A program made the translations under genes and the position numbers. Positions 57,553 through 64,000 of a DNA stretch of 64,000 bases are shown here, piece after piece (within the stretch, counting starts at the first letter, position 1; each line of letters opens with the position of its first letter). The notes under the pieces were generated by a model, which was not told where the DNA came from, made no database searches, and worked only from the letters and a program-made list of their open reading frames with translations. The DNA is from Rhabditophanes sp. KR3021 (taxonomy: Eukaryota; Nematoda; Chromadorea; Rhabditida; Alloionematidae), in contig CAUJLY010000004.1 of the NCBI GenBank assembly GCA_963281155.1, positions 372,001 to 436,000 on the forward strand, in the 5' to 3' direction.

Positions 57553-59046
57553 ATGAAACTCTTGTACTTTTTTATTCTATTAGCTGGCTTAGTTGAGCAA
57601 GCATCTGCTGTGTGCAAATGTACATCTTTCTCAAAGCCAACTATCCGTTCTCAATACGACTATTCAGTTCTCGTGTATCCCCGTGACGACGTTACTGAAA
57701 TGCCATGCAACCCAGTAAGATGTGTTTATACTATCCAAACGACTAAATTAGGTGGAATTAATGGCAACGTTTATTATCTTAGAAACTTTCAAAAGTCTAG
57801 AGCTACACTCAAATTTTATAATGGGAATGACCTTTCTGCTGATCCCTATTTTAAATTTGACGAAAATAGTCCAAACTCCGAATTGACTATTACTCCTTTA
57901 TCTGATGCGTCCTTTGTTACAATCGTTCTTGACGTCAATCCAGCACTACTCCAACATTTCCCGACATTTATCTTTTATGCCACAGGATTTAACGCAACGC
58001 AAAAAATCCGCCCTTCAACTACCACCACAACTCAAATTCCATCTGTCTCCACTACTCAATTTTCTCAAACCACCTTGCCAACACAACCACCAATTGTTGT
58101 TAGTAATGTGGCTGTTGCTGAAAACTACAATTTCGAGGCAGACCTTGCTCTTATTCTCGACATCAACTCAAGCAACTTTACTAAATTGTCTGACATCGCT
58201 CAACACTTAATCAACTCCATCATTATCACACCAATTGGAGACTCCCAAAATGCTCGTGTCAATTTGATTCTTTACGATAAAGGCAATCTTTATCCACATG
58301 GATGGACTCTCAATCAAAAGACCCTCAACTTAATTGCAGCAAACTTGAACAAAACATTTGACAATGACTTGAATGTTACCAATACCATCTCACTGGCACA
58401 TCTGGTTTCAGATATCTTTGAAGAGTCTAAATTAACCAGACCTAACGTGCAGCGAGTTGCTCTTTTTGTTACAGACAATCAAGATATTCAGGTCAAATCC
58501 AACTTCAATAATGAGACTTTTGCTTCGAGTAACTTCTTCGAAAAAAATGACATCCACCCCGTATTTCTTAATTTCAATGACCAGATAGATGCCACAAATG
58601 GTTATACTTTAACCAACATCCAATTCACCGGAACACAATCTAATTTAATTGTTCTCCACAATTACATTGACAATGCAGACCTCTTCAAAAATGTCTTACT
58701 CAACGGAAATGTGCTGTGCAATGCCGAACACTACTCCAACTCCATCCAAACCGACGGATTCAACAAAAGATACTGCAATAACATGCATGTTGTCACTTAT
58801 TGCGATAGAATTGACCTAACCAAGCCTATTTCAATTAACTTTAAACAAGTGGAAACACACCAAGATTCCATCTCTATCTTTGACGATAAGGATGTCATGC
58901 AAAACAGTATTTCAGACAGCAAAATTGGTAATTTCATCGTTTATGTCCAAGATTCCGCTTTTATCAAGGTTATTTTTGCCACAAACTCAAGCAATGTCTA
59001 TAAGATTCCCCGTTTCTCTTATTCAAATTGTGTTCGTAGATCTTAG
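57553..59046 (+). CDS. Secreted CUB-VWA-CUB protein
   Basis: Single exon; start at the ATG at 57553 with signal peptide MKLLYFFILLAGLVEQASA (497 residues). Residues about 20-145 form a CUB-like domain with paired cysteines. A Thr-rich, probably O-glycosylated linker follows (runs of Thr near residue 160). A VWA domain (about 195-385) begins Leu-Ala-Leu-Ile-Leu-Asp-Ile-Asn-Ser-Ser; the metal-binding motif is Asp-x-Asn-x-Ser in place of Asp-x-Ser-x-Ser, so metal binding may be weakened. A second CUB-like domain closes the protein. This order is common in nematode secreted lectin-like and defence-associated proteins. No membrane anchor. Confidence 0.75.
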   Translation: MKLLYFFILLAGLVEQASAVCKCTSFSKPTIRSQYDYSVLVYPRDDVTEMPCNPVRCVYTIQTTKLGGINGNVYYLRNFQKSRATLKFYNGNDLSADPYFKFDENSPNSELTITPLSDASFVTIVLDVNPALLQHFPTFIFYATGFNATQKIRPSTTTTTQIPSVSTTQFSQTTLPTQPPIVVSNVAVAENYNFEADLALILDINSSNFTKLSDIAQHLINSIIITPIGDSQNARVNLILYDKGNLYPHGWTLNQKTLNLIAANLNKTFDNDLNVTNTISLAHLVSDIFEESKLTRPNVQRVALFVTDNQDIQVKSNFNNETFASSNFFEKNDIHPVFLNFNDQIDATNGYTLTNIQFTGTQSNLIVLHNYIDNADLFKNVLLNGNVLCNAEHYSNSIQTDGFNKRYCNNMHVVTYCDRIDLTKPISINFKQVETHQDSISIFDDKDVMQNSISDSKIGNFIVYVQDSAFIKVIFATNSSNVYKIPRFSYSNCVRRS

Positions 59047-59391
59047 ATGCGCTTTCATTTATTTCTACTTTTTACATTTAAATAAATTATCCTTGACAAT
59101 GTTGATATTGTAAAACAATTACAAATGTTTCTGCGTACTAATAAAAGAGTTGGTATTTTAAAAAATCATTCACAATTAGTCATAATGTTTTATAATGTCC
59201 CTAAGACATTGGTAGATCAAAAAATGTGTTTATATATGTTCTCCATGCTTCTTGCTACCTATTAGATCAATCAGAACACCATATTTCACTTTAAATGGAA
59301 GCATAATAGACAATAAAAGCAAAAAATATTTCCACTAATATTTTCAAATATGTATATCAAAAATCAAATATGTTATCATTTTATTATTTAA

Positions 59392-60817
59392 TTAAGTAAT
59401 CCAATTTGTTATTATATAATTTGAGACAGCATCAAGATCTTCTTCATCAGTGCTAATGTCCAAAACTTCTTCATTTTTGTCGCACAAATCAAGTACAGGT
59501 CTTAAAGAAGTTTCATCCAAATTTATTTCAATTGAATTAAGCAAATTGGGAATAGGTTGTAAGTCTCTTGATTGAGTGATAACTTGAGCTTGTGCGGTAG
59601 TATCCATTGGCTTAACATAAGTGGTCAAAGTGATCTCGATTAGCATTATGAAATAAAACTAACGGCCATGTTGGGTAATTATCCACGCTCATTGGTAAGC
59701 ATAATGTGAATTGATAATTGTTAGTCCTAGCAAGCGGATAAAAAATTCCAAATCTCATTTTATAATAATTTCCCAGTACAGCCATATCAAAATTTGTTCC
59801 CCAACTTCTATCCTTTTCGATATAGGCTTTATGTTGTTCTAAACAATCAACAAGGTAATTTCATGATTTTCTCTAAAATGTTCTTCGTACATGACATCAC
59901 CATCAAACATATTATAATCATAAGGTATTTTTTTTCAAGTGCAATTACCATCGCCCACAATTCTGATTATTTCTGCTTTAAAGTGAAAATGTACTCCAAC
60001 ATCAATAACATTGTCATACTTGAATTTGATATGATTGCTAAACTTTTGGTTCCATATTTGATAATTTTCAATTATTGCCTAATGTAGAAAAGATAATACT
60101 TAATAAATAACGGAATTTTAAAACATACGGATTCTTTATTTTCCATAAATACAAGCAATAATTGGCTATCAATGACTTCTGAAAGCATTTCACAAGCAAA
60201 CGGAACCAGGAAGTTGTCAGAATTTCTTATTTGACTATCATATGCTTTGTTGATTATCTTTGCAGACTCCCTTTGTACCATTTCCTTCAAAAATTTAGTA
60301 AATTTTTCATTTACAGCAAATAAATAATCGTTGAAAGGTTTTTCATTTCCATTTTTACGATATGTCCTATGAACTTTTCTATTTTCTTTTTCAAAGGCTA
60401 CTAAGGCTAGAGATAAATGTTTTCTGTCATTTTCAAAATGTTCTTCCATCAAATTATAACCTACTATAATTGTTCTTAACAAATCAGCTTTAGTATCATT
60501 TCCATTATCAGCAATGAATTGTATAAGCTCTCTATTAGTAACGGAAATATCTAAATAAACTACAAGTAGAAATTTTAAATAGGTATCTTAATGGACTTAC
60601 GATGAGGCGGAATTTCGGCTGATATTTCCGGTAAATCATTTTCTCCAGATACATCCATGGGATCATCAACGTCTTTGAACTCATTTGACGAGTCAAAGTG
60701 GCAGATGTTAGATTTTGTTTTTTTGGAGCACTTACTCCTAAAGAACCAGTAGAGATATTGCTTGAACTATTCATTAGAGATCCATGATTTCTTTTGTTGT
60801 TTTTAATTTCTTTCATT
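59392..60817 (-). pseudogene. Decayed OTU-domain gene, possibly element derived
   Basis: Reading the minus strand, the pieces come in order. First, an N-terminal part from the ATG at 60817, whose continuation near 60700 (Lys-Ser-Asn-Ile-Cys-His-Phe-Asp-Ser-Ser-Asn) is in another frame. Then a 130-residue helical frame (60556-60120). Then an OTU protease domain with Val-Gly-Asp-Gly-Asn-Cys at about 59950 (catalytic Asp and Cys), Tyr-Leu-Val-Asp-Cys-Leu-Glu-Gln-His and the C-terminal Asn-Arg-Asp-His-Phe-Asp-His (catalytic His at about 59625). Last, an acidic tail ending at 59392. A stop directly follows Asn-Cys-Thr, other stops and frame changes occur near 59870 and 59610, and the block normally after the Cys is missing. 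OTU proteases remove ubiquitin; they also occur inside some transposable elements. Confidence 0.5.
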
Positions 60818-61532
60818 TTTCAATAAGTTTGATAAAATAGACTTAGGATCTCTGAAAAGTATATGAAAATTAAATACATAAACACATTTTAGAAAAAGAT
60901 CATTTGGATCTTAAAGATAATAAATTATACAGTAGTAGGAGCCTAATTAAACGAGATCGAACATAAAAATTGTATGAATTGTAGTCATGAAAATACATAC
61001 TTGGGTATAATTTAGGTTTTTATTAAAGTATCATAAGAAAGGTACAATAAGAAGCTAATTAGATAAATAGATGCATGAATTTATATATTTTTTGTGGATC
61101 GGCTACTTTGATTTTGAATTAAATTCTGCATTAGATAAGTGAGATATAATAATAGTTGATAACCCAACGTTTTGTTGCCATTTAATACGTTTGCATCTTA
61201 TCGAAAATTGTTAAATGTAAAAGGATATAAAATTAGTTCTAAGTAATAAAAACTTCAAATTCATTTTCGTTTATTATATGCAATTATGATAAAATCGGGC
61301 ATGGCTTTGAACCCACTGGGGGTAATAATTGTTCGTCTAACCCGCGCAACGGGTCAGAAAACGATGCTAGTAAAATACTGTTAGAGTATATAAAAGCTGG
61401 TGTTACAGACTAGATGGGTTAGAGAACAGACATTACAAATGTTACAAGTTATAAATTATTTGTTGCAATTTATATTCACTTTTCTACTGGCCAGGGGAGG
61501 CATTTAAATATCTTACGAAAAAAATATAACGG

Positions 61533-61550
61533 ACTAATTTACGGAATTTC
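61533..61550 (+). repeat. Dispersed repeat copy 2 (18-bp exact core)
   Basis: Exact match to 29328-29345. CAGGGGAGGC lies 45 bp upstream (61488-61497) and resembles a hAT element end. Confidence 0.5.
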
Positions 61551-61615
61551 GATACACATAATATTAAAACCCCCTACTTTAGTGCATTAATAGGACAACA
61601 ACAAGATTTGATTTA

Positions 61616-62263
61616 TATAATAAGACATTTAGAAATTATAAGACAAAAAATATTAATCGAACAATTCTCAATAATCTCATAATTTCTATCAATAGCAGCC
61701 CTTGCAATCAAAATTTCTCTTTTCTTTTCCCTAATATCAATTGTAAATCCTCGTAAAGATTTTTCTTGACTGTCCAAAGTCTGCAATTGCCTTTGCTTTT
61801 GCCGTAACTCTTCTGTATTCTTAGCTAGCTTTATTTTTTTTAATAAATTTTCTAAATATAAAGTAGAAGAAAATAGCTTGTAGTAAGGTTCAAATAAATC
61901 CCTAAGAAGAAATAATTATATCGTCTAGATAATTAGATAACACACTAAAATAATCGATAATATGTTTTATTTGATTTAAATTTAAAAAATCAGCCAATGA
62001 TAAGCTTTTGCATTTTTATAAGTGGAAAGTATTCGTTTGTTATATAATCTCTTGAAATGAAAACAAGTATTGGAAAACATATATTAATAGGACTTATTCT
62101 TGTATTCAGTTCACTACTTTATTCTCCAGTTTACGTTTCTTTTCTTCCACAACTTCATTCAATACTTTTTGATGTGTTGTTGCTGAAAAGGCCATCAGTC
62201 TTTGTTTGACTCTCTTATCAAAATATTGGAAGTGTGTCGTCGTCAAATACTCTTTTAAATTTG
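61616..62263 (-). CDS. Uncharacterised coiled-coil protein, exon pieces
   Basis: Two coding-like stretches on the minus strand. From the ATG at 62252, about 50 residues (Met-Thr-Asn-Leu-Lys-Glu-Tyr-Leu...) end in a Lys/Glu-rich helix near 62110. A second piece follows a TTTCTTCTTAG acceptor at about 61905: roughly 95 residues to a stop at about 61616, with a heptad-like Glu-Glu-Leu-Arg-Gln-Lys-Gln-Arg-Gln-Leu-Gln-Thr-Leu segment. I could not find a donor that joins them in frame, so an exon is missing or the gene is broken. It is head-to-head with the cullin-like gene. Family not recognised. Confidence 0.35.
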
Positions 62264-62512
62264 TCATCACAAGTTTCTTTTTTTAGAACTAATATTTTCT
62301 ATTAATTTCATAGTAATTTACCTTTGGCAAGATCATATTCTCTTCAATAATTAATTCAACGTTATTAGTCAATTGGCCATACATAAAACACCTGATTATA
62401 ATTACTTTCGCTAAAAATTAATCACCCTTACTATCACTATTCTATTTTTTGTGCATAAAATTGATTGATTTCCATCTATTCCAGATCCTTTTTTTATCGT
62501 CAATCTTGTAAA

Positions 62513-63482
62513 ATGCATTCTATATCCCTTACTGAAATCCAGGCAACAATCGTGGAGTTTCTGGGCAAAACATATGTCGACATCAACAAGGACAAAATTT
62601 TGACTCCAAAAGAATATGTATCCTACTACACGTAAGTAACATTTATATCAAAATATATTGCATCGATACTTTTTAGTCGCGTCTACAATTATTGCATGCC
62701 AACACCCTCAAGTACACAAGATTCTAATACAATCAACAATGGCACCACACTGCCAAATCCTGGTTCAGATGTAGTTGGTGGAGAAATGTACTACTTTATC
62801 AAAGAATGGATAGCTCATTACTTGAACCAGTTGGCGGCCAAGCTTAATGGACTTTATGGGGACGATCTGTTGAGAAGTACAATCAAATTTGGATCAACTT
62901 TTTATCGTCTTCTCTTGTCATTAATAGAATTTGCCGTGGCTTAAGCGTATGTTGGATCAATCGCAAATTAGAGGAAGGCTCTCATGATGTTCGTTTTATC
63001 ATCAATATGTTGGTTACTGAGTATAAGATTCAACTCTTCAACAAATTCTCCCCATCTCTCGTCACCACTGTCCTTCAACTCATTAATAAGGAAAGAAATA
63101 ATCAATCTATTAACTCGGGACTTATCAGTGAAACATTGCAACCTTATGTGTATATGGGGGTAACTTTAGATACCGGTGCTATTCCAAAAGTATGCCCACT
63201 AAGGACAGTACTGCTTCTACTTTCCAAAAGAAAGATGACTCAGAGAAGAATGCTAGTATTGAGTCTGCCAAGGAGTTCAACCTGGAAGAAATCATTGTCC
63301 GTATCATGAAAGCGAGAAAAGAAATGCGTCACCAACAATTGGTGTCTGATATGGGGGAAGTTGTAAAGAAGCGCTTCAAGCCTGAAATTTCTCACGTCAA
63401 AAGAAGTATTGATGTCCTCATTGAAAAGGATTATATTAAGAGAGATGCGAATGAGCGTGATCTGTACCAATACCTTGCTTGA
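62513..63482 (+). pseudogene. Truncated, frameshifted cullin-1-like gene
   Basis: Exon 62513..62631 joins 62677 in frame and reads a cullin N-terminus: Tyr-Val-Ser-Tyr-Tyr-Thr-Arg-Val-Tyr-Asn-Tyr-Cys. The frame ends at 62944, but one base over the cullin sequence continues (Lys-Tyr-Asn-Gln-Ile-Trp-Ile-Asn-Phe, then Val-Leu-Gln-Leu-Ile-Asn-Lys-Glu-Arg) to about 63190. It then jumps, again out of frame, to the C-terminal neddylation domain (Ile-Val-Arg-Ile-Met-Lys-Ala-Arg-Lys, Arg-Phe-Lys-Pro-Glu-Ile, Ile-Asp-Val-Leu-Ile-Glu-Lys-Asp-Tyr, ending Tyr-Gln-Tyr-Leu-Ala). About 450 residues of a normal 770-residue cullin, including the RING-box-binding core, are absent. It may be a dead SCF scaffold paralogue. 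A short product carrying only the Skp1-binding end is conceivable. Confidence 0.75.
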
Positions 63483-63817
63483 TTTGAGTTTTCTTTTGGT
63501 GGTGGGTGTATTTGGGTAGGGAATTGGATGTGTTGTGCCTCTACATTATTTATGATCCCTCTTTAATTAACTCCCAACAATTGCATACTTTGCGTATGGG
63601 GTGGTTCTTAATATGCATAATCATTAGTCTCGAATCAATGAATTAAATTATTTTTTGAATTTCTTTTATATTGAAATGGTTTGATGCCATTAAATTTCTT
63701 ATTAAATAAAGTTTTTGTAATTATATTTTGAAAGGATCTTTTAGGAAAATGCCAAAGTCAAGCCGTGGTCGGGACCAAAGAGTTGCTTAAATCCAATCTC
63801 GTTCTAATGAACGCCAA

Positions 63818-64000
63818 ATGATGAATATCATCCCTGCCGTCGCCAGACTGATTTCTGATCCCAAAAATGACACCCAAATGGCAGCTCAACTTCGCTTACT
63901 CCTTGACATGATTTGCGAAACAAGTGAACTAGAAATGAATCCCCATTTCTCTCCATTCATGTCGCATGTCCTCTGCGGCTTCACTCACATCAACTCCATC
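63818..64000 (+). CDS. Start of an unidentified large protein (cut by window edge)
   Basis: From the ATG at 63818 the frame is open to the window end (61 residues: Met-Met-Asn-Ile-Ile-Pro-Ala-Val-Ala-Arg-Leu-Ile-Ser-Asp-Pro...). It has an amphipathic helical repeat character like the N-termini of HEAT-repeat proteins; TRRAP/Tra1 is one possibility but weak. An earlier ATG at 63750, 4 nt after a TTTTAG acceptor, is in the same frame but meets a TAA at 63789-63791, so I do not use it. Confidence 0.45.
   Translation, partial: MMNIIPAVARLISDPKNDTQMAAQLRLLLDMICETSELEMNPHFSPFMSHVLCGFTHINSI

Noticed and set aside
62323..62384. Minus-strand ATG exon (Met-Tyr-Gly-Gln...) as a start for the coiled-coil gene
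   Set aside because: A TGA interrupts the frame before the GTAAAT donor.

Overview
The window looks like an AT-rich invertebrate genome, most probably a nematode. The evidence is short GT-AG introns (about 35-60 nt for most), compact genes, a Gfi1/senseless/pag-3-type zinc-finger gene, a FLYWCH factor, secreted CUB/VWA and lustrin-type cysteine-rich proteins, and consensus 3' splice sites only a few bases upstream of several start codons. The last is what spliced-leader trans-splicing would leave. The phylum is an inference: no rRNA or species marker is present.

Layout. 0-8 kb: the first exon of a UQCC2-like assembly factor; an IgGFc-binding-type secreted protein; a same-strand pair (tail-anchored membrane protein, then the TFIP11 splicing factor) that looks like an operon; an RNase H2 subunit C-like gene with an apparent frameshift; and a sigma-type GST with a heat-shock element. 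7-12 kb: two head-to-head paralogous secreted cysteine-rich proteins, one split by a 1.5-kb intron that carries decayed coding sequence on the opposite strand. 13-15.3 kb: the Gfi1/senseless/pag-3 homologue, followed by a gene-free upstream region. 17.8-22.1 kb: a malonyl-CoA synthetase (MatB/ACSF3 type) interrupted by a 1,369-bp insert flanked by a perfect 16-bp direct repeat, and a Swp1-sized ribophorin II upstream on the same strand. 22.3-25.4 kb: TRAPPC2 and a GH47 ER mannosidase. 25.8-34.5 kb: a decayed hAT transposase, a CENP-A-like H3 variant, an RNF207-like RING/B-box protein, a p24/TMED10 cargo receptor and a broken CK1-family kinase. 34.6-41.2 kb: IST1 and box C/D snoRNP factor BCD1 in head-to-head arrangement, a short-chain dehydrogenase with a GC-AG intron, and the FLYWCH factor.

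41.3-53.7 kb is a 12-kb stretch in which I see no credible gene. It may be the regulatory domain or a long 5' intron of the FLYWCH gene. 53.7-64 kb: a small type I membrane protein, tRNA-Ser(AGA), a secreted CUB-VWA-CUB protein, a decayed OTU-domain gene, a coiled-coil exon, a truncated and frameshifted cullin-1-like gene, and the start of an unidentified gene cut by the window edge.

Most intact genes are housekeeping functions in secretion (ribophorin II, TRAPPC2, ER mannosidase, TMED10, IST1) and RNA processing (TFIP11, BCD1). The most notable find is the insert in the malonyl-CoA synthetase gene. Both duplicated target sites contain AG|GC, and splicing as a GC-AG intron restores a 492-aa enzyme exactly in frame. 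This reads as an intron made by insertion. Exon boundaries were worked out by eye from splice signals, reading-frame continuity and remembered family sequences; no database search was possible.
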